5,842 nucleotides of DNA, taken from Myxococcales bacterium (GTDB taxonomy: Bacteria > Myxococcota_A > Polyangia > Polyangiales > Houyiibacteriaceae). Of this stretch, positions 1-5,842 are shown one piece after another; the first letter of the stretch is position 1; each line of letters starts with the position of its first letter. The translations under genes and the position numbers were made by a program. The stretch is taken from positions 2,521,986-2,527,827 of the forward strand of contig CP070650.1 in the NCBI GenBank assembly GCA_020354595.1, given 5' to 3'. Under the pieces are notes generated by a model. It saw only the letters and a program-made list of their open reading frames with translations. It made no database searches and was not told the DNA's origin.

Positions 1-212
1 ATCACGGGATTCGCGAGCAACTTTTCGCACATCGATTGGATGTGGGACTCGGCGTTGGCTTTGTCGTTGCCGTCTAGCTCGAGCTCGATGAGCTTGCCGA
101 CGCGGGCGGATTTCACCTCTTCGAAACCGAGCGAGCTCAGCGAGCGGCGAACCGCGTCACCCTGAGGGTCGAGAACTTCGCGCTTCAGTGTGACGAAGAT
201 GTTCGCTTTCAT
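1..212 (-). CDS. purS: PurS, small subunit of phosphoribosylformylglycinamidine synthase (partial, 3' end outside window)
   Basis: Reading the minus strand from the ATG at 212-210 gives 70 codons that run off the left edge. The protein starts [18 protein letters not shown] and continues with the conserved pieces [16 protein letters not shown] and [11 protein letters not shown], the typical layout of PurS. The family is usually about 80-85 residues, so only roughly the last 10-15 residues are missing. PurS is a small cytoplasmic protein that joins PurL and the glutaminase PurQ in the ATP-dependent conversion of FGAR to FGAM, the fourth step of IMP synthesis; it is thought to help couple ammonia transfer between the two larger subunits. 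Its ATG overlaps the purC stop (ATGA at 212-209), and a GGAGG ribosome site lies at 221-217 inside the end of purC, 4 bases upstream, which fixes the start and implies translational coupling. A separate PurS implies a small PurL rather than the fused enterobacterial type; purQ and purL are expected to the left. Confidence 0.95.
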   Translation of the reverse strand, partial: MKANIFVTLKREVLDPQGDAVRRSLSSLGFEEVKSARVGKLIELELDGNDKANAESHIQSMCEKLLANPV

Positions 213-1180
213 GGCGCCTCCAGGCCCAAGTTCTTCGCGATGCGCGCCAGCGGGTCGTTCTCGTCCGGTGCGAACGCGGTACCGCGGATTTCGTCGCACG
301 CCTGAATGTAGCGTCGCGAAGCTTCGACGCGAACGTCATCCGGAATGGTTGGGATCGGCCCGTCGCCCTTGTAACCATTGCTCGCGAGCCAACGGCGAAC
401 GTACTCCTTGTCGAAGCTTTCGGGGTCCTCTCCGGCTTCGAAACGTCCTTGGTAGCTGTTCGCGTACCAGAACCGAGACGAATCGGGCGTGTGAATCTCG
501 TCGATGACGACAATCTTCCCGTCGGGCGTCTTGCCGAACTCGTACTTGGTGTCCACGAGAATGAGGCCCCGTTCGGCACACACCTTCTGCCCGTGCGCGA
601 AGAGCGCCATCGCGTAACCGGCGGCTTCGTCGAAGTCCTCGGGGCTGATCCGCCCCATCGCGAGGATCTCCTCTCGCGAGACCGATACGTCGTGATCACC
701 CTTCTCCGCTTTCGTGCTCGGCGTGAGAATCGGATCAGGAAGCTTCTGATGCTTCTCGAGGCCGTCGGGAAGTCGGTGCCCGCAGAACACCCGAGTGCCC
801 TCGTCGTAGTGCGTCCAGATGCTGGTGGACGTGACTCCGGTGATGTACGCGCGGACGACCATCTCGACGGGCAGCGGCTCGCACTCGACGCCCACCATGA
901 CGTTCGGGTCGGGCACGTCGATGACGTGGTTGGGGACGATTTCTTTGGTCTCCTCGAACCACCAGGCGGCCAGCCCGTTGAGCACCTGCCCTTTGTAGGG
1001 AAGCGTCCCGAGCACTCGATCGAACGCGCTGATGCGGTCGGTGACCACGATGTACCGCTTGCCGTCCGAGATGTAGCAATCACGGACCTTCCCCTCGTAC
1101 TTGCGGCCGAGCGCTTCGAAGTTGGTTCCCTCGAGGGTTTTCGAGAGCCCCTCCTGCAGGGTCTCCTGCGACACCGTCAT
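209..1180 (-). CDS. purC: Phosphoribosylaminoimidazole-succinocarboxamide synthase (SAICAR synthetase)
   Basis: A 323-residue cytoplasmic enzyme that joins CAIR and aspartate with ATP hydrolysis to give SAICAR in de novo purine synthesis. Visible family motifs, in order: GKVRD (30-34) of the nucleotide-binding loop, TDRISAFD (47-54), PYKGQVLN (61-68), [11 protein letters not shown] (105-115), [13 protein letters not shown] (152-164), LVDTKYEFG (208-216) and the signature [13 protein letters not shown] (226-238). At 323 residues it belongs to the longer subfamily seen in yeast ADE1 and many proteobacteria, not the roughly 240-residue E. coli/B. subtilis type; the extra length is in the insert around 120-165 and in the C-terminal helices. 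The ATG at 1180 is preceded by a strong GGAAGGAG (1194-1187) with 6-base spacing, located within the last codons of purB; the purB stop lies 1 base before this start. The stop overlaps the purS start. No disrupted motif is seen, so it should be active. Confidence 0.97.
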   Translation of the reverse strand: MTVSQETLQEGLSKTLEGTNFEALGRKYEGKVRDCYISDGKRYIVVTDRISAFDRVLGTLPYKGQVLNGLAAWWFEETKEIVPNHVIDVPDPNVMVGVECEPLPVEMVVRAYITGVTSTSIWTHYDEGTRVFCGHRLPDGLEKHQKLPDPILTPSTKAEKGDHDVSVSREEILAMGRISPEDFDEAAGYAMALFAHGQKVCAERGLILVDTKYEFGKTPDGKIVVIDEIHTPDSSRFWYANSYQGRFEAGEDPESFDKEYVRRWLASNGYKGDGPIPTIPDDVRVEASRRYIQACDEIRGTAFAPDENDPLARIAKNLGLEAP

Positions 1181-1181
1181 T

Positions 1182-2483
1182 TCATGCTCCTTCCAAGACG
1201 CGATCGATGATCGTGTCTACATGCGCGAGCGCATGGTTCAAGTCGAACTCGCGATCGATTTCTTCCTCGGACAAATGCTTCCGGATATCCGCATCTTCTT
1301 GGAGGAGCGCGCGGAACTCACCCTCCCCCTCGAATGCCTTCATGGCGTTTCTCTGCACGAGCACATAGGCCTCTTGCCGGCCGAGGCCATGCCCGACCAG
1401 CGCGAGGAGGATACCCTCACTGGCCCAAAGACCACCGGTTTGGTCGAGGTTCTGCTGAAGCCGATCGGGGTAGACTACAAGGTCGGCGATGACGCCCCGC
1501 ACCCGGTCGAGCATGAAGGCCAGCGTCGCGGTCGCGTCGGGCATCATCATGCGCTCGACCGACGAATGGCTGATGTCGCGCTCGTGCCAGAGCGCGACAT
1601 TCTCGAGACCGGGTACCACCGCGGCCCGCACGACACGGCCGAGACCGCTGAGGTTCTCGGTGAGCACCGGATTGCGCTTGTGCGGCATTGCGCTCGAGCC
1701 CTTCTGACCCTTCTTGAAGTGCTCCTCGGCCTCGCCGACCTCGGTGCGCTGCCAATGGCGCACGTTGGTCGAGAAGCGCTCGATGCCCGCAGCGATGACG
1801 CCGAGCACCGAGAGGTACGCGGCGTGTCGATCCCTGGCGACGACCTGCGTCGAGGCGGACTCGGGCCGAAGGCCTAGCGACGCCAACGCCTCCGCTTCGA
1901 TCGCGGGGGTGAGGTGAGCGTACGTGCCGACCGCGCCCGCGATCTTGCCAACGGCAATCTCCTCGCGCGCCGCGACGAGCCGCGCTCGATCACGAGCGAG
2001 CTCCGCGTAGTGTCCGGCGAGAATCAGCCCGAAGGTCAGCGGCTCGGCGTGGATGCCGTGGGACCGCCCGATGGCCGGGGTCCGCCGGTGCTCTTCGATC
2101 CGTCCTCGCAGCGCTTCGAGCACCGCGTCCAACCGGACCAAGAGCATGTCCGTCGCCTCGACCAATAGGAGCGCGAGTGACGAGTCGAGCACGTCGGAAG
2201 ACGTCATCCCACGGTGCAGCCAACGCGCCGGCTCGCCGGCGAGCTCCTCGACGTGCGTCAAGAATGCGATGACATCGTGCCGTGTGACCTTTTCGATCTC
2301 GTCGATCGCGTCCGGGTCGAGCTCTTCCCGAAACGGGGCCACCGCGTCGGCCGTCCCCGCGGGAACGAGGCCGGCGTCTTCCATTGCACGACAGGCGGCG
2401 ACTTCGACATCGAACCACGCCTCGTACTTGCGTTTTGGGGACCAGAGAGCTTGGAACGCGGCTGGGGTGTAGCGGGGAATCAT
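1182..2483 (-). CDS. purB: Adenylosuccinate lyase
   Basis: A 433-residue member of the fumarase/aspartase superfamily. It removes fumarate twice in purine synthesis: from SAICAR to give AICAR, and from adenylosuccinate to give AMP. The three conserved regions that build the active site of the homotetramer are present: TRHDV (67-71, His69) with H90 and GMTSSD (92-97); RSHGIHAEP (140-148, His142, the expected general acid); and the superfamily signature [11 protein letters not shown] (261-271), whose serines 262/263 lie on the flexible loop and include the catalytic base. Length and motif spacing match the B. subtilis/Thermotoga type (about 430 residues) rather than the 456-residue E. coli type. 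The start is well fixed: an in-frame TAG lies at 2501-2499, only 15 bases before the ATG, and the next residues (IPRYTP) are typical of the family N-terminus. The ribosome site upstream is weak. It is the first gene of a tight purB-purC-purS run and is separated by 77 bases from the Dabb gene upstream. Confidence 0.97.
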   Translation of the reverse strand: MIPRYTPAAFQALWSPKRKYEAWFDVEVAACRAMEDAGLVPAGTADAVAPFREELDPDAIDEIEKVTRHDVIAFLTHVEELAGEPARWLHRGMTSSDVLDSSLALLLVEATDMLLVRLDAVLEALRGRIEEHRRTPAIGRSHGIHAEPLTFGLILAGHYAELARDRARLVAAREEIAVGKIAGAVGTYAHLTPAIEAEALASLGLRPESASTQVVARDRHAAYLSVLGVIAAGIERFSTNVRHWQRTEVGEAEEHFKKGQKGSSAMPHKRNPVLTENLSGLGRVVRAAVVPGLENVALWHERDISHSSVERMMMPDATATLAFMLDRVRGVIADLVVYPDRLQQNLDQTGGLWASEGILLALVGHGLGRQEAYVLVQRNAMKAFEGEGEFRALLQEDADIRKHLSEEEIDREFDLNHALAHVDTIIDRVLEGA

Positions 2484-2537
2484 GGTCGCGCGGCGAAGCT
2501 AGCAGACCGGCCGCCCCCGGGCGAACCGGATTCAAAC

Positions 2538-2554
2538 GGGTCTGACCCCTTTTT
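2538..2554. repeat. Short palindrome with adjoining T-run in the Dabb-purB gap; possible dispersed repeat or weak terminator
   Basis: The 77-base gap between the Dabb stop and the purB start contains an 11-base perfect palindrome, GGGTCTGACCC (2538-2548, single central base), followed on the plus strand by C, then TTTTT (2550-2554). As a hairpin it gives only a 4-bp GC-rich stem with a 3-base loop, which is weak for an intrinsic terminator. The T-run also follows the stem on the plus strand, whereas transcription here runs on the minus strand, so a terminator role for the Dabb gene is doubtful. Palindromes of this GGGTC-GACCC kind, flanked by A/T-runs, resemble the short intergenic repeats that some proteobacteria carry in many copies; that resemblance is from memory and cannot be tested in one window. 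A second GC-only inverted stretch (CGCCC/GGGCG) lies nearby at about 2510-2522. No convincing purB promoter is visible. Confidence 0.4.
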
Positions 2555-2560
2555 CACTTT

Positions 2561-2857
2561 TCAGATCTCGAAGTTCCAGGCTTTGCGGAAGGCGACTTTC
2601 GGCATGGCGTAGCCGTCTACGTAGGCACGGTGGTCGGGGTCGGGGATGTAGGCCTTCACGTCTTCCATCGAGTCGAACTGAACGGTGATGGCGATATCCC
2701 AATGATCCCGTGTCGCCTCTTCCGCGACGCCGACCGTCACGCCGCGGACTCGACCGAGAGCGCTCAAGTCCTTGCGCGTTCGCTCTGCGAACTCCGTGCG
2801 CGCGATGTCATTTCGGTATTCGTCCTTGAGCTTGAAGAGCACGATGCGTTGAATCAT
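2561..2857 (-). CDS. Dabb family (stress-responsive A/B barrel domain) protein
   Basis: A 98-residue protein beginning MIQRIVLFKLKDE, the usual first beta strand of the Dabb (dimeric alpha/beta barrel) domain. It continues with a helix (about 15-33), a VRGVTVGV strand (38-45), the strand HWDIAITVQFDS (52-63) and the conserved helix and turn MEDVKAY...DPDHRAYVD (64-81). Length and order match a complete single-domain Dabb protein; these form dimers with a small hydrophobic pocket. Functions known in the superfamily are diverse (plant stress proteins, polyketide cyclases), so no reaction can be assigned. I place the start at the ATG at 2857: this is where homology begins, although the same frame is open further upstream inside the kinase gene and could be read from 3037; that extra 60-residue part is arginine/serine-rich out-of-frame sequence. 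The start is 4 bases after the kinase stop, pointing to co-translation with the kinase. The ribosome site is poor (GGAT-like), consistent with coupling. Confidence 0.88.
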   Translation of the reverse strand: MIQRIVLFKLKDEYRNDIARTEFAERTRKDLSALGRVRGVTVGVAEEATRDHWDIAITVQFDSMEDVKAYIPDPDHRAYVDGYAMPKVAFRKAWNFEI

Positions 2858-2861
2858 GGGT

Positions 2862-3914
2862 TCATCCGATCCCGACGAGCTCGCACGCGATCCCCGCGAG
2901 GTGGGGAACCGCAGCGCCGAACATCGAAGCCTCCGTCGAGCTCGCGTTCCCGTCGATGCTGCGCTTGTACACGCCCTGCGCGATCGCCGCGAGGCGGAAC
3001 AGCGAGAAGGCTTTGTAGTAGCTGAGGTCCGGAACACCGTCCCGTCCGACGAGCTCGCAGTACCGGGCCACGAACGCGTCCTCGCTGGGGATTCCGCTGG
3101 TCTCGAAGTCGACCCCAGCCAGCCCCCCGATCTTCGGCAGCATCACGTCGTAGAGCATGCAGGTGTATGCGAGGTCCGACAGCGGGTGGCCGAGCGTCGA
3201 GAGCTCCCAATCGATGACCGCAAGCGCGCGCGGCTCGGCCGGGTGAAAGATGAGATTGTCCAGGCGGTAGTCGCCGTGGACCAGTGACGTCGCTTCGTCG
3301 GCGGGGACGTTCGCCGGTAGCCACTCGATCAACGTGTTCATCTGCGCGACGTCGCTGGTTTGAGAGGCGATGTACTGCTTCGTCCATCGCTTCACCTGCC
3401 GCGCGACGTAAGCATCGGGCCGGCCGTAGTCGGAAAGCCCCGTCGCCTCGAGATCGACCGAGTGAATCGCCGCTAAGACCCGCGCCAGCTCGTCATAAAT
3501 GGCCGTCCGCTGGTTTGGCTCGAGCTTCGGAAGCTGAACGTTCCAGAAGAGCCGGCCCTGCACGTACTCCATCACGAAGAACGAGGTGCCGATAACCGAA
3601 TCATCCTCACAGAGCGCGTACATCTTGGCCGTGGGGACGTCCGTGTCGCGGAGCGCGTGCATGACGCGATACTCGCGATCGACCATGTGCGCGGATTGCA
3701 GCAGCTTCCCGGGCGGTTTCTTGCGAAGCGCGTATTGTCGCTCCCTGTCGGCTAACCAGAATGTGGGATTCGATTGACCGCCTTTGAACTGGCGCACCTG
3801 AAGGGACCCGGAGTAGCCGTCGACGTGCTCAGACATCCAAACGTCGAGCCTGGCTTCATCGAAGCGATGAGCCTCTCGAACGGGTCCAGCATTGCTCGGG
3901 GGCGCCGGCAGCAT
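2862..3914 (-). CDS. APH-fold phosphotransferase, ACAD10/ACAD11 N-terminal-like (putative 4-hydroxyacyl-CoA kinase)
   Basis: A 350-residue protein kinase-like-fold enzyme of the aminoglycoside/choline phosphotransferase superfamily. Visible parts: substrate/nucleotide loop FKGGQSNPTF (43-52), ATP-binding lysine in ALRKKP (62-67, likely K65), helix C glutamate in DREYRVM (E81), hinge MEYVQGR (115-121), catalytic HGDYRLDN (213-220; D215 catalytic, N220 metal) and the metal-binding DWE (235-237) within VIDWELSTLGHPLSDLAY. The GGQSNPTF and DWELSTLGHPLSDLAY forms are those of the kinase part of human ACAD10/ACAD11 and of bacterial stand-alone relatives such as LvaA of levulinate catabolism, which phosphorylates 4-hydroxyacyl-CoA so that an acyl-CoA dehydrogenase-like partner can eliminate phosphate. 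Antibiotic resistance is therefore unlikely. No dehydrogenase gene is in the window. The ATG at 3914 has GAGG (3922-3919) 4 bases upstream and no earlier start codon nearby in frame; M27 is an alternative but less likely, since residues 16-26 look like family sequence. It is the first gene leftward from the divergent region and is followed by Dabb. Confidence 0.85.
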   Translation of the reverse strand: MLPAPPSNAGPVREAHRFDEARLDVWMSEHVDGYSGSLQVRQFKGGQSNPTFWLADRERQYALRKKPPGKLLQSAHMVDREYRVMHALRDTDVPTAKMYALCEDDSVIGTSFFVMEYVQGRLFWNVQLPKLEPNQRTAIYDELARVLAAIHSVDLEATGLSDYGRPDAYVARQVKRWTKQYIASQTSDVAQMNTLIEWLPANVPADEATSLVHGDYRLDNLIFHPAEPRALAVIDWELSTLGHPLSDLAYTCMLYDVMLPKIGGLAGVDFETSGIPSEDAFVARYCELVGRDGVPDLSYYKAFSLFRLAAIAQGVYKRSIDGNASSTEASMFGAAVPHLAGIACELVGIG

Positions 3915-3982
3915 ACATCCTCGCTTTCGGAAGGCCGGGACCTTACCATGCCTCGCCCCGACCGGAAGCTGCCAATGGGCTA

Positions 3983-4011
3983 TTGAGCTAGGGTCCCAAG
4001 GGAGCTAGGTT
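3983..4011 (+). promoter_or_regulatory. Candidate sigma-70-type promoter for the NfeD genes
   Basis: In the 104-base divergent region (3915-4018), TTGAGC (3983-3988) and TAGGTT (4006-4011) are separated by exactly 17 bases. They match the -35 and -10 consensus at 4 of 6 and 3 of 6 positions. Transcription from it would begin at about 4018, immediately at the GTG start of the NfeD gene, giving a leaderless or nearly leaderless message. The match is modest and the only support is spacing and position. On the opposite strand I see no convincing promoter for the kinase gene; a TTGGCA at 3975-3970 lacks a good -10 partner at normal spacing. Confidence 0.25.
3985..4009. repeat. Direct repeat GAGCTAGG x2 flanking a small palindrome, possible operator
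   Basis: GAGCTAGG occurs at 3985-3992 and again at 4002-4009, 17 bases start to start. Between them, sharing two bases with the second copy, lies the palindrome-like TCCCAAGGGA (3994-4003). The pair coincides with the candidate -35/-10 elements of the NfeD promoter, so a regulator binding here could affect transcription in either direction. Eight-base repeats can arise by chance; no known operator is recognised. Confidence 0.3.
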
Positions 4012-4018
4012 TCAGCGC

Positions 4019-5467
4019 GTGAGGTGGGCCACGTACCCGCGGTTGAGCTTTCGGAGCTTCGTCGTCGCCATGACGATGCTGTGCTCCGTACAGGTCGCAC
4101 TCGGACAAGACAGCGATAAGAAGGATGCTGACTCGGGCTATCGGCCCGCGCCAAGCGCCAGCGTCGAGGGCGACGTACAGGCGCTGCCAATCGACGCGCC
4201 CTCCGGCAGCGAAGTCGTCGTGGTGGCCATCGACCGAACCGTCGAGCTTGGGCTGGCGGCGTTTGTGCGCCGCGCAATCGAAGACAACCCGGACGCCGCC
4301 GCGATCATCCTCGACGTGAACACGCTCGGGGGCCGAGTCGACGCCGCGATTCAAATTCGCGACGCCATCCTCGAGGCCGAGCCGCGCACCGTCGCATTCA
4401 TTCACCCGCGCGCGATCAGCGCAGGTGCGTTGATCAGCCTCGCTTGTGACAATGTCCTGATGAGCGAAGGCGCGACGATCGGCGCGGCGACGCCCATTCA
4501 GGCCGGCGGCGGCCAAGCTGAGGACGTTGGCGAAAAGATGGTCTCGTACATGCGCGCCGAGATGCGGGCTACGGCAGAAGCGAACGGGCGCCGCGGCGAC
4601 ATCGCCGAAGCCATGGTGGACCGCGAGGTGGTCATCGAAGGCATCGTCGAAGCAGGCAAGTTACTGACGCTCGACACCGACCAAGCGATCAAGCTCGGCA
4701 TGGCCGACGGGCAGTTCGACGATCTGGAAGCCGTACTCGAAGCGTTGACTCTCGAGTCGCCATCCATCGTCACCTCCGAGCTTAACTGGGGCGAGGAGAT
4801 TGCGCGCTGGCTCACCGAGCCGACCGTGAGCGGGCTGTTACTGTCGGTCGGCATGCTCGGTCTGATGATCGCGTTCTACACGAGGACGGTCGGTGCGTTC
4901 ACCATCGCCGGGTTCATCGCGCTCGCCTTGTTCTTTGGCGGTCATGCGGTGGTCCACCTCGTCGGTTGGGAAGAGGCGTTACTGTTCCTGGCGGGGGTGA
5001 TCCTAGTCATCGTCGAGATCTTCTTCGTACCGGGATTTGGCGTACCTGGCGTCCTCGGATTGATCTGCGTGATCACCGCACTCGTGCTTTCGCTGATCGG
5101 TATGCCGATCAACGTCTCATTCGAGACGGGTCTGCTCGCCGAAGCGATGACGCGCGTGCTGCTGTCCTTGTTGGGCGCCTTCGTGTTGGCACTCATCGCG
5201 ATGCGACTCCTGTCGCGCACCGAGTTTGGCCGCGCACTCGTGCTCGAAACCGCGGAATCGGGCTGGCTCTCCGCGCCTACCGCGTCCGATCTCGTAGGCC
5301 GGGTCGGTGAAGCGCTCACCGATCTGCGCCCGGGGGGCAAAGTCATCATCGACGGGACTCGCTACGACGCGACCAGCGAGCGAGAGTTCATCGCGCACGG
5401 CGCGCGCGTCCGGGTCATCGGGAAAGACGGCCATGAGCTCGTCGTCCGGCCCGAGGACGAAGAATGA
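4019..5467 (+). CDS. nfeD: Long-form NfeD protein: membrane-anchored ClpP-class Ser/Lys protease with C-terminal OB-fold
   Basis: A 482-residue membrane protein. Residues 1-29 form a signal peptide (arginines at 2, 8 and 12, hydrophobic 14-28, probable cleavage after ALG at 29). A polar linker (31-62) leads to a ClpP/SppA-like protease domain (about 64-240) with the oxyanion strand LDVNTLGGRVDAA (98-110), the nucleophile motif RAISAGALISLACD (131-144, Ser134), GATIGAATPI (151-160) and the probable catalytic Lys173 in EKMVSYMRAE. Membrane segments lie at about 271-287, 291-312, 319-337, 341-361 and 378-398, with the family hallmark VPGFGVPGVLG (337-347). The NfeD OB-fold domain covers 425-478 (LVGRVGEA...KVIIDG...VRVIGKDG). 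Charges fit a periplasmic protease and a cytoplasmic OB domain. Relatives (B. subtilis YqeZ, archaeal PH1510) are linked to flotillin/stomatin proteins and membrane quality control; PH1510 cleaves stomatin. The GTG start at 4019 is chosen because an in-frame TAG lies at 3989-3991 and the next ATG (4070) would remove the basic part of the signal peptide. The ribosome site is weak (AGG at 4007-4009). Overlaps the next gene by ATGA. Confidence 0.92.
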   Translation: MRWATYPRLSFRSFVVAMTMLCSVQVALGQDSDKKDADSGYRPAPSASVEGDVQALPIDAPSGSEVVVVAIDRTVELGLAAFVRRAIEDNPDAAAIILDVNTLGGRVDAAIQIRDAILEAEPRTVAFIHPRAISAGALISLACDNVLMSEGATIGAATPIQAGGGQAEDVGEKMVSYMRAEMRATAEANGRRGDIAEAMVDREVVIEGIVEAGKLLTLDTDQAIKLGMADGQFDDLEAVLEALTLESPSIVTSELNWGEEIARWLTEPTVSGLLLSVGMLGLMIAFYTRTVGAFTIAGFIALALFFGGHAVVHLVGWEEALLFLAGVILVIVEIFFVPGFGVPGVLGLICVITALVLSLIGMPINVSFETGLLAEAMTRVLLSLLGAFVLALIAMRLLSRTEFGRALVLETAESGWLSAPTASDLVGRVGEALTDLRPGGKVIIDGTRYDATSEREFIAHGARVRVIGKDGHELVVRPEDEE

Positions 5468-5842
5468 CCGTGCTCATCATCGTGGTCGCCCTGGTGATGG
5501 GCCTTTTGCTGCTGTTCGCCGAGGTCGCGATCGTTCCGGGCTTTGGCGTCGCAGGAGTCCTGGGCGTGCTCGCGCTCGGCGCTGGTGCGATCGCTGCTTG
5601 GACGGAGCTCGGCCCGTTTTGGGGCGGGATCACTGCGGGCGCTTCCGTCGTGGCGTCCGTGGTCATGCTGTTCTGGCTGCCCAAGAGCCGCGCTGGCAGG
5701 AAGGTGGTGCTCGACCACAGCCAGGCAGAGGCCGCCTCGCAGCAAGATCGAAGCGGCCTCGTCGGACGCCGCGGTGTGACTGTCACCCCACTCCGACCGA
5801 TCGGGCGCGTGCGCTTTGGGTCGGATGAAGTTGATGTGATGA
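5464..5842 (+). CDS. Short NfeD-type protein, membrane segments plus OB-fold (partial, 3' end outside window)
   Basis: An open frame of 126 codons runs from the ATG at 5464 to the right edge without a stop. The protein has membrane segments at about 3-20, 29-46 and 52-72, the hallmark VPGFGVAGVLG (24-34), a basic stretch PKSRAGRK (73-80) that should face the cytoplasm, a polar linker (84-97) and the beginning of the NfeD OB domain (SGLVGRRGVTVTPLRPIGRVRFGSDEVDV, 97-125). There is no protease domain. The layout equals the last three membrane segments and OB domain of the upstream long NfeD, and both carry the same glutamate just before the VPGFG motif (E20 here, E333 there). The start overlaps the upstream stop (ATGA, 5464-5467) and has GAGGA (5453-5457) 6 bases upstream, so the pair is translationally coupled. 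Usual length for such short NfeD proteins is about 140-160 residues, so 15-35 residues may be missing. Its role is presumably as membrane partner or scaffold with the long NfeD and a flotillin-like protein; this is inference. Confidence 0.88.
   Translation, partial: MTVLIIVVALVMGLLLLFAEVAIVPGFGVAGVLGVLALGAGAIAAWTELGPFWGGITAGASVVASVVMLFWLPKSRAGRKVVLDHSQAEAASQQDRSGLVGRRGVTVTPLRPIGRVRFGSDEVDVM

Noticed and set aside
157..1083. 308-codon minus-strand frame overlapping purC in another frame
   Set aside because: Very rich in Arg, Ser and Thr, with no family motifs; it is the shifted reading of purC, whose motifs are unmistakable.
449..1210. 253-codon plus-strand open frame antisense to purC
   Set aside because: It lies wholly opposite the purC coding sequence, has a composition rich in Arg, Val, Asp and Leu expected from reading GC-rich codons backwards, and shows no recognisable domain.
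1101..1877. 258-codon plus-strand open frame antisense to purC/purB
   Set aside because: It covers the ends of two well-supported genes on the other strand, has no domain I recognise, and is explained by the third-position GC bias of purB.
2538..2554. Intrinsic terminator of the Dabb gene
   Set aside because: The stem is only 4 bp and the T-run follows it on the plus strand, opposite to local transcription.
2858..3037. 60-residue N-terminal extension of the Dabb protein, reading into the kinase gene
   Set aside because: The extension is Arg/Ser-rich out-of-frame kinase sequence; homology starts exactly at the ATG at 2857, just after the kinase stop.
2854..3387. 177-codon minus-strand frame within the kinase gene
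   Set aside because: Arg-rich shifted frame of the kinase with no domain; the kinase frame has complete catalytic motifs over the same bases.
2862..3914. Aminoglycoside resistance enzyme
   Set aside because: The fold is shared, but the motif forms (GGQSNPTF, DWELSTLGHPLSDLAY) are those of the ACAD10/11-LvaA group, and there is no mobile or resistance context.
5307..5828. 173-codon plus-strand frame across the NfeD junction
   Set aside because: Arg-rich frame crossing the end of the long NfeD and most of the short one; both overlapped frames have clear NfeD domains and a proper ribosome site at 5453.

Overview
This window is a GC-rich, densely packed stretch of bacterial chromosome with no rRNA, tRNA, CRISPR array, transposase or phage gene that I can see. 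It holds seven protein genes: five on the minus strand (about 1-3914) and two on the plus strand (4019 to the right edge). The two groups diverge from a 104-base intergenic region. The codon-biased, high-GC coding, the long (ADE1-type) PurC and the tandem NfeD proteins suggest a Gram-negative-type bacterium, perhaps Myxococcota or another former deltaproteobacterium. That placement is an impression, not a demonstrated assignment.

Minus strand, in the order of transcription: an APH-fold phosphotransferase of the ACAD10/ACAD11 N-terminal (4-hydroxyacyl-CoA kinase, LvaA-like) type at 2862-3914; a 98-residue Dabb (stress-responsive alpha/beta barrel) protein at 2561-2857; a 77-base gap with a short perfect palindrome and a T-run; then purB (1182-2483), purC (209-1180) and the first 70 codons of purS (1-212, cut by the left edge). 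purB/purC are separated by 1 base and purC/purS overlap by 4 bases (ATGA), so these three are clearly one translationally coupled purine operon. PurC makes SAICAR, PurB splits SAICAR to AICAR and also makes AMP from adenylosuccinate, and PurS is the small subunit of FGAM synthase (PurSQL). purQ and purL would be expected just beyond the left edge. The kinase and Dabb genes are only 4 bases apart and form their own unit; they may or may not be co-transcribed with pur.

Plus strand: a 482-residue long-form NfeD protein (signal peptide, ClpP-like Ser/Lys protease domain, about five membrane segments, C-terminal OB-fold NfeD domain). It overlaps by 4 bases a short NfeD protein made only of membrane segments plus the start of an OB domain and open at the right edge. 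The short one matches the last three membrane segments and the OB domain of the long one. In other bacteria such genes sit beside a flotillin-like SPFH gene (floA), which would be looked for just past the right edge.

Most of this is conserved housekeeping. The items worth a second look are the stand-alone acyl-CoA kinase plus Dabb pair upstream of the purine genes, the tandem long/short NfeD arrangement, the palindrome between Dabb and purB, and the compact repeat-bearing divergent region with a possible leaderless GTG start. I did not find convincing evidence of an undescribed system.
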